A stretch of 35,338 nt of DNA from an uncultured Oscillospiraceae bacterium (GTDB lineage: Bacteria > Bacillota > Clostridia > Oscillospirales > Oscillospiraceae): contig CAJTVO010000018.1 of NCBI GenBank assembly GCA_910579485.1, positions 1 to 35,338 of the forward strand. The letters are read 5' to 3'. Shown one piece after another: positions 1-8,906 of this stretch (position 1 is the stretch's first letter; the number at the start of each line of letters is the position of its first letter). Under the pieces are notes generated by a model, which was not told the DNA's origin, did not search any database, and worked only from the letters and a program-made list of their open reading frames with translations. The translations under genes and the position numbers were made by a program.

Positions 1-2
1 GG

Positions 3-2108
3 ATCGCCGCCGCGGGGTGCGCGGCAGGGATCTTATGGTTCTCCGGATACGCCGCGCTCTATCTGGCTCCGGCGGAGGCCCTGGCAGGCCGGACGCTTGT
101 CCTGGAGCTGGAGCTGACGGGCTGTCCGGAGGAAGCCCCCGGCGGCGCCCGGTGCGAGGCCAGGATGGACGGCCTGCGGGGAAAGATCGTCTTTTACGGG
201 GACCGAAGCCTCCTGTCCCTGGAGCCGGGAAACCGCGTCCTGACCCAGGCGAAGTGCTACAGCGCGTCCACCCTCTCCGGCGAGGAGAGCGGCTACTATC
301 TATCGAAGGGCGTGTTCCTCCGGCTCTACGGCAGCGGGGAGCCGCTGGACGTCCGGGAGGGGAACGCCGGAAGCTGGCGGTATCTTCCGGCACGGCTGTC
401 CCGCTGGGTGCGGGAGAGGGCGGAGGCGTTGTATTCGCCCCGGACCGGGGGCCTTATTGCCGCCCTGCTCACCGGCGAACGGGATGGTCTGGGTCCCCAG
501 GAATACATGGACCTCAGCGAGGCGGGACTGATGCACGTCACCGCCGTATCGGGGCTGCACTGCGGGTTCTTGATCGCGCTGCTGGGACTGCTGGTCTTCC
601 GGCGGCAGAGGCTGACGGCCTTCCTGGGGTATCCGGTGCTGCTGTTTTACATGTTCATGGTGGGGTGTACGCCGTCGGTGGTCCGCTCCTGCGTGATGGC
701 GGGGTTCGTCCTGCTGGCTCCGCTGGCAGGACGGGAGGGAGACACGCCCACGGCCCTGTCCGGGGCGCTGCTGGTCATTTTGCTGGCAAATCCCTTTGCG
801 GCGGCGTCGGTGAGCCTGCAGCTGTCCTTTGCCGCCGTGGCGGGACTGCTCCTGCCCGCGCCGAAAATTTACGCCGGGCTGACCCGCCTGGGGCCGAAGA
901 AGCTCCCGGGAGCCGCCGGGACGCTCTGGCGGTTTTTCGCCGCCACCACCGCCGCCAGCCTGGGGGTCATGGCGGCCACCGCGCCGCTCAGCGCGGTCTA
1001 TTTCGGCACGGTTTCTCTGGCCGCGCCGCTGTCCAATCTGCTGGTGCTGTGGATGGCCCCGGCGCTGTTCGCCTGCGCGCTGCTGGCCACCATCCTGGTC
1101 GGGGCGTTCCCGGCGCTGGCATGGCTGGCCACGGGGCCGGAATGGCTGGGGCGGTATCTGCTGTGGGCGGCCCGTCTGGCCGCAGGCATCCCGGGGCACA
1201 GCGTCTATTTCACCCGCCCGGCGCTCTGGCTCTGGATGGCGGGGACCTATGCCCTGCTGGCCCTGTGCCTGCTGGTGAGGGGCCGACGCTGGAAGTGGGG
1301 CGTGGCCCTGGTCCTTTCTGTGGCCTGCCTGCTCGCGGTAAAGACCGGTCCCCGGATGCAGGTCCGGAACGACCGCCTCACCGCCGTCGCGGTGGACGTG
1401 GGCCAGGGAGCGGCCATGCTGTTCCATTCCGGGGACCGGACCGTGCTGGTGGACTGCGGGAGCCTCAACAGCCCCCGGATGGCGGGGCAGGCGGTGGCGG
1501 TGGCCATGGAGGAGTACGGCTGGGACAAGCTCCACTGCGTGGTCCTGACCCACTACCACGAGGACCACGCCGGGGGACTGCCCTGGCTGCTGGCCCGGGT
1601 GGAGGCGGAGGAATTTTTGCTGCCCCAGCTGTCCGGCAGCGACCAGGAGGGCCTCCAGCAGGACGTCCTCGCGCTGGCGGAGGCTCACGGCGCGGCGGCG
1701 CGGTACATTGAGACGCCCCGGTCGGCGGCCCTGGGAGAGGGTGTGCTGACGGTCTACCCGCCGGTGGCGGAGGGCGGCGTCAACGAGATGGGCCTCACCG
1801 TGCTCTGCACGGCGGGGGAGTTCGACTTCCTGATCACCGGCGACATGAACGCCTCCACGGAGAAGAAGCTGACGGCGCTGTACGAGCTCCCGGACGTGGA
1901 GGTCCTTCTGGCGGGGCACCACGGCAGCAAGGGCTCTACCTCCCAGGCGCTGCTGGAGGCGGTGACGCCGGAGGTGGGGATCATCAGCGTGGGTCAGAAC
2001 CGCTTCGGCCACCCCACCCAGGAAGCCATGGACCGGATGACCGGGGCCGGTATGACGCTCCGCCGGACGGACGAGGAGGGGAATATCCTCATCCAGGTGG
2101 GCAAATGA
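3..2108 (+). CDS. comEC: ComEC/Rec2-family DNA uptake channel, 5' end outside window
   Basis: This is the inner-membrane channel family that passes single-stranded DNA into the cytosol during natural transformation. The frame is open from base 3, so the N-terminus lies upstream of the window; about 701 residues are visible. The order is the end of an N-terminal soluble domain, then the multi-helix competence domain (around GLMHVTAVSGLHCG, bases 525-570, followed by many hydrophobic helices to about base 1350), then a C-terminal metallo-beta-lactamase domain. That domain carries DVGQGAAML, the metal motif THYHEDHAGG (bases 1549-1578) and GHHGSKGS near base 1915. The fused MBL domain is typical of full-length Firmicute ComEC. 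The stop is followed by a hairpin and a T-run. No other competence gene is visible. Family assignment is secure; whether the cell is transformable cannot be judged here. Confidence 0.93.
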   Translation: MAAAGCAAGILWFSGYAALYLAPAEALAGRTLVLELELTGCPEEAPGGARCEARMDGLRGKIVFYGDRSLLSLEPGNRVLTQAKCYSASTLSGEESGYYLSKGVFLRLYGSGEPLDVREGNAGSWRYLPARLSRWVRERAEALYSPRTGGLIAALLTGERDGLGPQEYMDLSEAGLMHVTAVSGLHCGFLIALLGLLVFRRQRLTAFLGYPVLLFYMFMVGCTPSVVRSCVMAGFVLLAPLAGREGDTPTALSGALLVILLANPFAAASVSLQLSFAAVAGLLLPAPKIYAGLTRLGPKKLPGAAGTLWRFFAATTAASLGVMAATAPLSAVYFGTVSLAAPLSNLLVLWMAPALFACALLATILVGAFPALAWLATGPEWLGRYLLWAARLAAGIPGHSVYFTRPALWLWMAGTYALLALCLLVRGRRWKWGVALVLSVACLLAVKTGPRMQVRNDRLTAVAVDVGQGAAMLFHSGDRTVLVDCGSLNSPRMAGQAVAVAMEEYGWDKLHCVVLTHYHEDHAGGLPWLLARVEAEEFLLPQLSGSDQEGLQQDVLALAEAHGAAARYIETPRSAALGEGVLTVYPPVAEGGVNEMGLTVLCTAGEFDFLITGDMNASTEKKLTALYELPDVEVLLAGHHGSKGSTSQALLEAVTPEVGIISVGQNRFGHPTQEAMDRMTGAGMTLRRTDEEGNILIQVGK

Positions 2109-2123
2109 TGCAGGCATGTTTTC

Positions 2124-2165
2124 ACCCCTTTCCTTCTATATATAGAGGGAAAGGGGTGGTTTTTT
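2124..2165 (+). terminator. Terminator-like hairpin overlapping the spmA ribosome binding site
   Basis: Arms 2124-2133 and 2148-2157 are a perfect 10-bp complement. The sequence between them is almost fully self-complementary (TCTATATATAGA, plus one T.G wobble), so the whole 34 nt folds into one rod. It is followed by GG and six T residues (2160-2165), which is the layout of an intrinsic terminator for comEC. The 3' arm (GGGAAAGGGG) is also the only purine-rich ribosome binding site for spmA at 2166. Confidence 0.6.
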
Positions 2166-2756
2166 ATGGCAATGGCTTGGATCTGGACGGGGATGGTGGC
2201 GGCCTCCGTCCTTTACGGGATATGCAGCGGCACCATCGGCGCGGTGGGGGACGCGGCCCTGGAGGGCGCGGCGGCGGCGGTGGAGCTGTGCCTGCGTATG
2301 GCGGGGGTTCTGTGCCTGTGGAGCGGGGTGATGTCCATCATGAAGGCCAGCGGGCTCATGGACGGCCTGAGCCGCCTGTTCCGTCCCCTGCTGGGCCGTC
2401 TTCTGCCCCGGGCGTGCCGGGACCCAGAGACCCTGGCGGCGCTGTCAGGCAACGTGTCCGCCAACCTGCTGGGCCTGGGCAACGCGGCCACCCCTCTGGG
2501 CATCCGGGCGGCAAGGCGGATGGCGGAGGGCTGCGGCGGCACGGCCAGCAACGAGCTGTGTACCCTGGTAGTGCTGAACACCGCCTCCGTCCAGCTCCTG
2601 CCGACCACGGTGGCGGGGGTCCGGGCAGCCCTAGGGGCGGAGAGCGCTTTTGACATCCTGCCCGCTGTGTGGATGGCGTCGGCGCTGTCGGTGGCGGCGG
2701 GATTGCTGGCAGCCAAGCTGCTCGGGCGGCTCTGGACGCGGCGGGAGGGCCGGTGA
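2166..2756 (+). CDS. spmA: Spore maturation protein A
   Basis: This 196-residue membrane protein has several hydrophobic helices and belongs to the nucleoside-recognition/Gate-domain family that contains SpmA. In B. subtilis SpmA and SpmB are needed for full dehydration of the spore core and heat resistance. Family hallmarks seen are the GVMSIMKASGLMDGLSRLFRPLL stretch near residues 58-80 (given by position) and the NLLGLGNAATPLGI segment near residue 103. The ATG at 2166 lies six bases after a purine-rich GGGAAAGGGGTGG; a second in-frame ATG is at 2172. The spmB start codon follows the spmA stop directly, so the two are surely cotranslated. No obvious sporulation-sigma promoter was recognised. 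The ribosome binding site is buried in a hairpin. Confidence 0.9.
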   Translation: MAMAWIWTGMVAASVLYGICSGTIGAVGDAALEGAAAAVELCLRMAGVLCLWSGVMSIMKASGLMDGLSRLFRPLLGRLLPRACRDPETLAALSGNVSANLLGLGNAATPLGIRAARRMAEGCGGTASNELCTLVVLNTASVQLLPTTVAGVRAALGAESAFDILPAVWMASALSVAAGLLAAKLLGRLWTRREGR

Positions 2757-3281
2757 ATGGACTATTCCGCCTATCTGGTGCCGCTGCTGCTGGCCTTCAC
2801 GGCCCTGTTCGGCCTGTGGAAGCGGGTGAACGTCTACGACGCCCTCTCCCTGGGGGCCAGGGAGGGCCTGGACATCCTCCTGGGCATCCTGCCCAACCTG
2901 GTGGGGCTGATGACGGCGGTGTATATGCTCCGGGCCTCCGGCCTGATGGACGCCCTGGGGGGCCTGCTGGCCCCGGCGCTGGTAAGGCTGGGCATCCCGC
3001 CGGAGACGGCGGCGCTGCTGTTCATCCGGCCCGTCAGCGGCAGCGGCGCCCTGGCCGTGGGCAGCGAGCTGATGGCCGCCCACGGGCCCGACTCCTACAT
3101 CGGCCGGGTGGCCGCGGTGATGCTGGGCAGCACGGAGACCACCTTCTACACCATCGCCGTCTACTTCGGCTCCGCCGGAATCCGCAAGACCCGGTACGCC
3201 ATCCCCGCCGCCCTGATCGCGGACCTGGCGGGCTTCATGGCGGCGGCGATGGCGGTGCGGCTGCTGTTCGGGACGGCGTAG
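2757..3281 (+). CDS. spmB: Spore maturation protein B
   Basis: This 174-residue integral membrane protein is the usual partner of SpmA. It begins on the base after the spmA TGA, with no intergenic DNA. Recognisable SpmB features are the GLDILLGILPNLVGLM segment, the repeated ASGLMDALGG motif shared with SpmA, and the glycine/serine-rich RPVSGSGALAVG stretch around residue 98. The pair is known to act in the forespore/spore to lower core water content. The stop (TAG, 3279-3281) is only seven bases from the stop of the convergent GTPase gene, and no classical terminator fits in that gap. Confidence 0.9.
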   Translation: MDYSAYLVPLLLAFTALFGLWKRVNVYDALSLGAREGLDILLGILPNLVGLMTAVYMLRASGLMDALGGLLAPALVRLGIPPETAALLFIRPVSGSGALAVGSELMAAHGPDSYIGRVAAVMLGSTETTFYTIAVYFGSAGIRKTRYAIPAALIADLAGFMAAAMAVRLLFGTA

Positions 3282-3288
3282 GGACCGC

Positions 3289-5940
3289 TCATTTCTGCTT
3301 CAGCTGATGCTTCAGCTGCCGGAAGTCCCTTCCCCGGAGGTTGTTCTGCTGGATGATCTGGGATATCCGCCCCTCGGCGGCCTCCACCTCCTCCAGGAAC
3401 TCCCGGGCGGAGACCCGGACCGCCCCGTGGCCCAGGATGATGAGCTGCTCCAGGTTGTCCGACGTGGCCACCCGGACCCGGCGGTCCGGATGGGCCCGGG
3501 CGATCTCGTAGGTAGCCCGTTCGATGTACGCGTCCGCCGTCTCCGCCTCCTTGGTGTAGACCACGTGGATGTTCCGGTAGTGCTCCACGGAACCTGGGTT
3601 GCCCTTCACCTTGTAGGCGTCGAAGACCAGTATTACGACACATTTTTTATACCCTTGGTAATTGCTCAACAGGTCCATCAACAGGTGCCGGGCGCCCTCC
3701 AGGCTGGTCCCGGCCATTTTTTTCAGCTCGTCCCAGGCGAAGATGATGTTGTACCCGTCCACCAGCAGGAACTCCGCCCCCGGAGCCCGGGAGGGCACCG
3801 TCCGCTTCTCCATGGAGGGCAGCGGCTTAGGGGTTGACCGGAACGCCTCGCCGGGGTCCGGGCCCTTCCGCCGCACCTGTCCATAGGTCCGCTCGAAGAT
3901 GGCCTGGAGGGACTTCTCCTCCGCCTGCGAGGAGGGATAGGGGACCGCCGGGCGGGGATTGGAGGAAGCCTGCGGCGCGCTCTCCGGCTCGTCCTCTTCC
4001 ATATCCAGTCCGGTCTCCAGGTGGGCGTATTCCGGCACCTGGTCCCACTTGACGGGGAAGCCCGCCCCGTGGGCGCAGAAGACGGAGTCCGGGGAGTTGT
4101 CCAGGTCCGCCTCCGGGTCGTAGGCCAGCCTTTCGATGACCTCTTCCCCGTTGTGACACTCCTGATAGTCCCCCGGGGCGCAGCTCAGCCGCCCCCGGCC
4201 CCGGGTGTAGGAGGCCACCGTCTGCCAGTACTCCCCCAGCGACCACACCGGGGCGCTGCCAGTGAGCAGGGCCGTCTCCCCCAGCGCCTCCGGGGGATCG
4301 AACCGGCCCCCCATCTGCTGTATGTCGTTCATGGCCCTGCCCAGACACTCCCCGGGCAGCTCCAGCCGGAAATCGTACCAGGGCTCCAGCAGAACGCTCT
4401 GAGCCCCCATGAGCCCTTGTCTTACCGCCCGGTAGGTGGCCTGCCGGAAGTCGCCGCCCTCGGTGTGCTTCAGGTGGGCCCGGCCCGCCGTGAGGGTGAG
4501 GCGCATATCTGTAACGGGGGATCCGGTGAGGACCCCCAGATGGGCCTTTTCCGCCAGATGGGTCAAAATCAGCCGCTGCCAGTTCCGGTCCAGCTTATCC
4601 TCGCTGCACACCGTGGCGAACTGGAGGCCGCCGCCCCGGGGCAGGGGCTCCAGCAGCAGATGGACCTCCGCGTAGTGCCGCAGGGGCTCGTAGTGGCCGA
4701 TGCCCTCTGCGGGGGCGGCGATGGTCTCCTTGTAGAGGATGCCCCCCGCGCCGAAGTCCACTTCCAGCCCGAAGCGCCGGGCGATGAGCCGCCGCAGGAC
4801 CTCCAGCTGGACCTGCCCCATAAGGCGCACGTGGATCTGCTGGAGGCGCTCGTTCCAGAGGATGTGGAGCTGGGGATCCTCCTCCGAGAGCTGGCGGAGC
4901 TTTTGCAGGGCCGCGTGGGGGTCCGTCCCCTCCGGCAGCAGGAGCTGATAGTTCAGCACCGGCTCCAGCTCCGGCGGCGCGCCGTCCTCCGCCCCGCCCA
5001 GCCCCTGACCGGGGAAGGTGGCGGTCAGTCCGGCGACGGCGCAGACCGTCCCTGCCTCCGCCTCCTCCAGTGTCCGGAATTTCTCACCGGAGTAGACCCG
5101 CAGCTGTTCCGCCTTTTCCTCCCAGCGCTCCCCCCGGGCGTCCGCGCCGGAGAGGAGGCCCTTTACCCGCAGGCTGCCGCCGGTGATCTTCATATAGGTG
5201 AGCCGCGCCCCCTGGGGGTCCCGGCCGATCTTGTACACCCGGGCGGCGAAGTCCTCCGGATAGACGGGCCGGGGGGCGTACCGGGCCAGCCCCGCCAGAA
5301 ATTCGTCCACCCCCTCGAGCTTCAGCGCCGATCCGAACCAACAGGGGAACACCGCCCGCTGCCCGATCAGCGCCGACAGGGCGGCGTCCGACAGCGTGCC
5401 GGTCTCCAGATACTCCGTCAGGGCCTCCTCGCTGGCGGTGGCGGCCTCCTCATACAGCGCTTCGGGGTCTCCGCCGAAGTCCACAAAGCCCTCCCCCAGC
5501 CGCTCCCGCAGGGAGGCCAGCAGGGCCTCCCGGTCCGCGCCCGCCAGGTCCATCTTGTTGATGAACAGGAACACCGGCACCCGCCGCTTCTCCAGCAGCC
5601 GCCAGAGGGTCAGGGTGTGAGCCTGGACCCCGTCGGCGGCGCTGATGACCAGCACGGCGCAGTCCAGGACCTGGAGGGTGCGCTCCATCTCGCAGGAGAA
5701 GTCCACGTGCCCCGGGGTGTCCAGGAGGGTGACCTCCCGGTCCTCCAGGGGGAACACCGCCTGCTTGGAGAAGATGGTGATGCCCCGCTCCCGCTCCAGG
5801 TCCTCCGTATCCAGGAAGGCGTCCCGGTGGTCCACCCGGCCCAGGGAGCGGATGGCTCCTGTTTTATATAGTAGGGCCTCAGACAGGGTGGTCTTTCCCG
5901 CGTCCACGTGGGCCAATATACCGGCAACAAGTTTTTTCAT
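3289..5940 (-). CDS. EF-G/TetM-like ribosomal GTPase fused to a YacP/Rae1-type NYN nuclease domain
   Basis: An 883-residue fusion. Residues 1-640 are a translational GTPase of the TetM/EF-G shape: G1 AHVDAGKT (10-17), switch I ERGIT (51-55), DTPGH with the catalytic His (74-78), NKMD (128-131), GSALK (203-207), then EF-G domains II-V. A Pro/Ser/Glu-rich linker (about 645-720) leads to a NYN/PIN-like domain (723-860) with the expected acidic residues D728 (LLVDGYN), D774 (FDAYK), D803 (TADAYIE) and D828 (ATSDNLE). This resembles B. subtilis YacP (Rae1), known to cut mRNA in the ribosomal A site. The TetM domain IV loop (YSPVST in TetM) is here HLKHTE (489-494), so drug-site chemistry is not conserved. 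The start is the ATG at 5940 after GAGGGA; an in-frame extension to 6036 lacks a ribosome site. TetM-like naming by automatic pipelines should not be read as proof of tetracycline resistance. Confidence 0.85.
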   Translation of the reverse strand: MKKLVAGILAHVDAGKTTLSEALLYKTGAIRSLGRVDHRDAFLDTEDLERERGITIFSKQAVFPLEDREVTLLDTPGHVDFSCEMERTLQVLDCAVLVISAADGVQAHTLTLWRLLEKRRVPVFLFINKMDLAGADREALLASLRERLGEGFVDFGGDPEALYEEAATASEEALTEYLETGTLSDAALSALIGQRAVFPCWFGSALKLEGVDEFLAGLARYAPRPVYPEDFAARVYKIGRDPQGARLTYMKITGGSLRVKGLLSGADARGERWEEKAEQLRVYSGEKFRTLEEAEAGTVCAVAGLTATFPGQGLGGAEDGAPPELEPVLNYQLLLPEGTDPHAALQKLRQLSEEDPQLHILWNERLQQIHVRLMGQVQLEVLRRLIARRFGLEVDFGAGGILYKETIAAPAEGIGHYEPLRHYAEVHLLLEPLPRGGGLQFATVCSEDKLDRNWQRLILTHLAEKAHLGVLTGSPVTDMRLTLTAGRAHLKHTEGGDFRQATYRAVRQGLMGAQSVLLEPWYDFRLELPGECLGRAMNDIQQMGGRFDPPEALGETALLTGSAPVWSLGEYWQTVASYTRGRGRLSCAPGDYQECHNGEEVIERLAYDPEADLDNSPDSVFCAHGAGFPVKWDQVPEYAHLETGLDMEEDEPESAPQASSNPRPAVPYPSSQAEEKSLQAIFERTYGQVRRKGPDPGEAFRSTPKPLPSMEKRTVPSRAPGAEFLLVDGYNIIFAWDELKKMAGTSLEGARHLLMDLLSNYQGYKKCVVILVFDAYKVKGNPGSVEHYRNIHVVYTKEAETADAYIERATYEIARAHPDRRVRVATSDNLEQLIILGHGAVRVSAREFLEEVEAAEGRISQIIQQNNLRGRDFRQLKHQLKQK

Positions 5941-5973
5941 GGGGGTCCCTCGTTTTTCTGTTTGTTTTTTATC

Positions 5974-6002
5974 AGTATACCATATCAAAGCCGCCAGGTG
6001 AA
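5974..6002 (-). promoter_or_regulatory. Sigma-A type promoter for the GTPase-NYN gene
   Basis: Read on the minus strand: -35 TTCACC (5997-6002), 17-bp spacer, extended -10 TGG-TATACT (-10 at 5974-5979). The predicted start lies about 27 bases before the ATG at 5940. Nothing resembling the long attenuator leader of classical tet(M) is visible. Confidence 0.6.
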
Positions 6003-6107
6003 GCCCTTTTCCTGACGGCGCGCCCAAGGATCCCACTCCCGGACGGCCCGCGCCGGTCCTCCCCGGAATATTTGGGCAAAAAACCCGCCGAAACCCCTCG
6101 TTTTATA

Positions 6108-6136
6108 TTGACGGAAACGGCGGCATATGGTATCAT
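6108..6136 (+). promoter_or_regulatory. Sigma-A promoter for the soluble hybrid kinase
   Basis: -35 TTGACG (6108-6113, five of six), 17-bp spacer, -10 TATCAT (6131-6136) preceded by TGG, an extended -10. The start of transcription would be near 6143, leaving a leader of about 64 nt before the ATG at 6207. It is back to back with the promoter of the GTPase gene, about 105 bp apart. Confidence 0.7.
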
Positions 6137-6206
6137 GACACGGTCTTTTATGATTTTAATCGGAGTTTCTGAAGTAACGTGGAACTGCGGCCAGGAGGAC
6201 GGTTTT

Positions 6207-8771
6207 ATGGGTAATGAAAGAGAATATTTTGAGCGGGCCGGCGAGCGGCGCGGCGGGATGCGGAGCGTTCAGGATCCGGAGACCGTCATCAACGAGGGCC
6301 TTCGCGTCGCCCTGCTGGAGGATACCCCGGACCAGTCCCTGGAGGCGCTGCTGGAGCACCTGGGAAAGGCGCTGAACGGCGAGCGGACCTACATATTCGA
6401 GCAGAACGAGGACGGCTGCGACGACAACACCTACGAGTGGGCCGCCGAGGGGGTCGCGCCGGAGAAGGAGAACCTGCAAAACGTGCCCCCGGAGGTGTGC
6501 GCCAGCTGGTACCGGAATTTCAGCGTGGGGCGGCACATCGTCATCGAGGACCTGGAGGACATCCGGGAGACCACGCCCCTCCAGTACGAGAACCTGAAGC
6601 GGCAGAATATCCACTCCCTGGTGGTGGTGCCCCTCTACGACGGCAAGAAGGTCATCGGCTTTTACGGCGTGGACAACCCTCCCGTAAAGTCCCTGGAGTA
6701 CGCCTCCAACATGCTGCAGACGGCGGCGTATTTCATCGTGTCCTCCCTGAAGCGGCGCAACCTGTTCCGGGAACTCCAGAAGCGGAGCTACAACGTCCTC
6801 CACGCCCTCAGCGTGGACTATCTGAGCATCTATCAGGTGAACTTCGACACCGGCGCCTGCGAGGCCTACCGGGAGAGCACCCGGATGAGCATGGACTGGG
6901 CCGCCAGCTTTCAGGAGGGCTACCCCGCGGCCATGGAGCGGTACATCGCCCGGTACGTGGTCCCCGAGGACCAGGAGCGCCTCCGGGCCCAGACCGGGAA
7001 GGACTACGTGCTCGCCCAGCTCCGGGCGGAAAAGAAGCTCTCCGTCCGCTACCAGGTGAAGGACGCCTCCTGCGGGATGCAGCACCTGGAGATGCACTTC
7101 TCCGCCACGGAGAAGACGGCGGAGGAGAACTGCGCCATCTTCGCCCTGCGGGACGTCAACGCCGTGGTGGCCCAGGAGGAGAAGGACCGGCGCGAGGCCC
7201 GGCGGAGCCTGGAGAACATCCTGGAGGGGGCCCGGACCGGCATCTGGACCATCGAGCTGGAGGAGGGCTGTCCGCCCCGGATGTACGCGGACCGGACCAT
7301 GAGCATCCTCCTGGGGGTATCCGGCGAGCTGGAGCCGGAGGAGTGCTACGCCCACTGGTTCCGGCGGATCGAGCCGAATTACGTGGACATGGTCCAGGAG
7401 GCGGTGCGGGAGATCCTGGAGACGGGCAGGTCCGAGGTGATCTACCCCTGGAACCATCCCACCCTGGGGAAGATATACGTCCGCTGCGGCGGCGTGCCGG
7501 ACAAGGACTACAAAAAGCCGGGCGTCTGCCTGAACGGTTACCACCAGGACATCACCGATACCATGGTGACCCGAAAGAAGCAGGAGCAGGCCATCATGGA
7601 GCTGCTGGAGAAGGTGCGGATGGCCAACTCGGCGAAGAGCGAATTCCTCTCCCACATGTCCCATGACCTGCGCACGCCCATCAACGGCATCATGGGGATG
7701 CTGTTCATCCTGGAGAAGTACCAGGACGACCCCGAGCGCCAGCGGGAGTGCCGGAGGAAGATCCGGGTATCCGCGGAGCACCTTCTGTCCCTGGTGAACG
7801 ACGTCCTCCAGGTCAGCAAGCTGGAGAGCGGGCGGCCCGCGGCAGTGGAGGAACCCTTCGGCCTGCGGGAGGTATTGGAGGACTGCATCACCATCCTCTC
7901 CCCCCTGGCGGAGGAGCGGGGCGTCCGCCTAACGGTGGAGGACTCCGGCCTCCTCCACCCCAGGGTGATCGGGAACCCCCTGCACCTGAAGCAGATCCTG
8001 ACGAATGTCATCGACAACGCCCTCCGGTACAACCGGCCCCAGGGCTCGGTCTTCGTGCGGGCCGGGGAGTCCGGCTTCCGGGACGGCATGGCGGAATATC
8101 AGTTCGTGGTGGAGGACACCGGCATCGGCATCGGGGAGGATTTTAAGGCCCACATTTTCGAGCCCTTCGCCCAGGAGCACCAGGGCGCGCGGACCAACTA
8201 CGACGGCGTCGGCCTGGGCATGTCCATCGTCAAGAAGCTGGTGGACCAGATGAAGGGCTCCGTCGAGATCGACAGCCAGCTGGGCCGGGGCAGCGTGGTC
8301 CGGATCGCCCTGCCCATCCGGACGGACGAGTCCCAGAGCGCGCCGCCCCCGGAGGAGGAGCCCGGCGCGCCGGACAATATCGCCGGGATGCGCGTCCTCT
8401 TCGTGGAGGACAACGAGATCAACTGCGAGATCGTGGAGTTCCTGCTCCGGGAGGCGGGAGCGAAGGTGGTCACCGCCAACGACGGCAAGGCCGCCGTGGA
8501 TACCTTTGCGGCCTCCCCGCCGTGGACCTTCGACTGCATCCTCATGGACCTGATGATGCCGGTCATGAGCGGCTACGAGGCCTCCCGGGTCATTCGCGGC
8601 CTTGACCGGCCGGACGCAGCCGCCATCCCCATCATCGCCCTGTCGGCCAACGCCTTCGAGGAAGACATGGCCCTCTCAAAGGACGCGGGGATGAACGAGC
8701 ACCTCTCAAAGCCGGTGGACATCCGGAAGATGCTGCGGGTCATCCACCGCCTGACCCGGCGGCAGAGATAG
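6207..8771 (+). CDS. Soluble hybrid sensor histidine kinase: GAF, PAS-like, HisKA, HATPase, receiver
   Basis: An 854-residue protein with no membrane segment, so probably cytosolic. Residues 28-185 fit a GAF domain (ligand or redox sensing). Residues about 205-320 and 335-455 look like two PAS-like modules, seen only as general pattern. HisKA has the phospho-acceptor H486 in EFLSHMSHDLRTP. The ATPase has the N box at 600-604, DTGIGIG (637-643) and a GVGLGMS G2 box. The C-terminal receiver (728-850) has acid pocket VEDNE, phospho-acceptor D781 (LMDLMMP) and the conserved lysine in LSKPVD. The ATG at 6207 is preceded by AGGAGG; the frame is open upstream to 6072 but without a ribosome site. No separate response regulator is encoded nearby, so output probably runs through a distant histidine phosphotransfer partner. 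The signal is unknown. Confidence 0.88.
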   Translation: MGNEREYFERAGERRGGMRSVQDPETVINEGLRVALLEDTPDQSLEALLEHLGKALNGERTYIFEQNEDGCDDNTYEWAAEGVAPEKENLQNVPPEVCASWYRNFSVGRHIVIEDLEDIRETTPLQYENLKRQNIHSLVVVPLYDGKKVIGFYGVDNPPVKSLEYASNMLQTAAYFIVSSLKRRNLFRELQKRSYNVLHALSVDYLSIYQVNFDTGACEAYRESTRMSMDWAASFQEGYPAAMERYIARYVVPEDQERLRAQTGKDYVLAQLRAEKKLSVRYQVKDASCGMQHLEMHFSATEKTAEENCAIFALRDVNAVVAQEEKDRREARRSLENILEGARTGIWTIELEEGCPPRMYADRTMSILLGVSGELEPEECYAHWFRRIEPNYVDMVQEAVREILETGRSEVIYPWNHPTLGKIYVRCGGVPDKDYKKPGVCLNGYHQDITDTMVTRKKQEQAIMELLEKVRMANSAKSEFLSHMSHDLRTPINGIMGMLFILEKYQDDPERQRECRRKIRVSAEHLLSLVNDVLQVSKLESGRPAAVEEPFGLREVLEDCITILSPLAEERGVRLTVEDSGLLHPRVIGNPLHLKQILTNVIDNALRYNRPQGSVFVRAGESGFRDGMAEYQFVVEDTGIGIGEDFKAHIFEPFAQEHQGARTNYDGVGLGMSIVKKLVDQMKGSVEIDSQLGRGSVVRIALPIRTDESQSAPPPEEEPGAPDNIAGMRVLFVEDNEINCEIVEFLLREAGAKVVTANDGKAAVDTFAASPPWTFDCILMDLMMPVMSGYEASRVIRGLDRPDAAAIPIIALSANAFEEDMALSKDAGMNEHLSKPVDIRKMLRVIHRLTRRQR

Positions 8772-8784
8772 GGACCAGCGCAAA

Positions 8785-8827
8785 TGAAAAAGCGCATGTG
8801 CGCTTTTTCAATGGGCCGCAGGCCCAT
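8785..8827 (+). terminator. Double hairpin after the first kinase gene
   Basis: Two adjacent perfect hairpins: a 12-bp stem 8785-8796/8799-8810 with a 2-base centre, A-rich on the left and T-rich on the right (works in both directions), followed at once by ATGGGCC-GCA-GGCCCAT (8811-8827). Likely terminator of the upstream kinase gene. Confidence 0.65.
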
Positions 8828-8906
8828 TGGCGCGCCGCGGTAAGCGCTTTTTATGTCTTTATCAGGAAACCGTATTGGGATCACTTCGACTAGAGGGCCC
8901 TCGAAT

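Noticed and set aside
300..2117. Long minus-strand open frame opposite comEC (and similar frames opposite the kinases, flagellin and clpB)
   Set aside because: GC-rich antisense shadows: rich in H, R, G, P and Q, no domains, no ribosome sites.
3289..5940. Calling the GTPase a tetracycline-resistance gene
   Set aside because: The overall shape is TetM-like, but the loop that meets the drug site differs and a nuclease domain is fused. Resistance is not supported by sequence alone.
8891..8906. TAGAGGGCCCTCGA resembles cloning-vector polylinker
   Set aside because: Too short, and the context is a natural ribosome site before the kinase gene; no other vector sequence is near.
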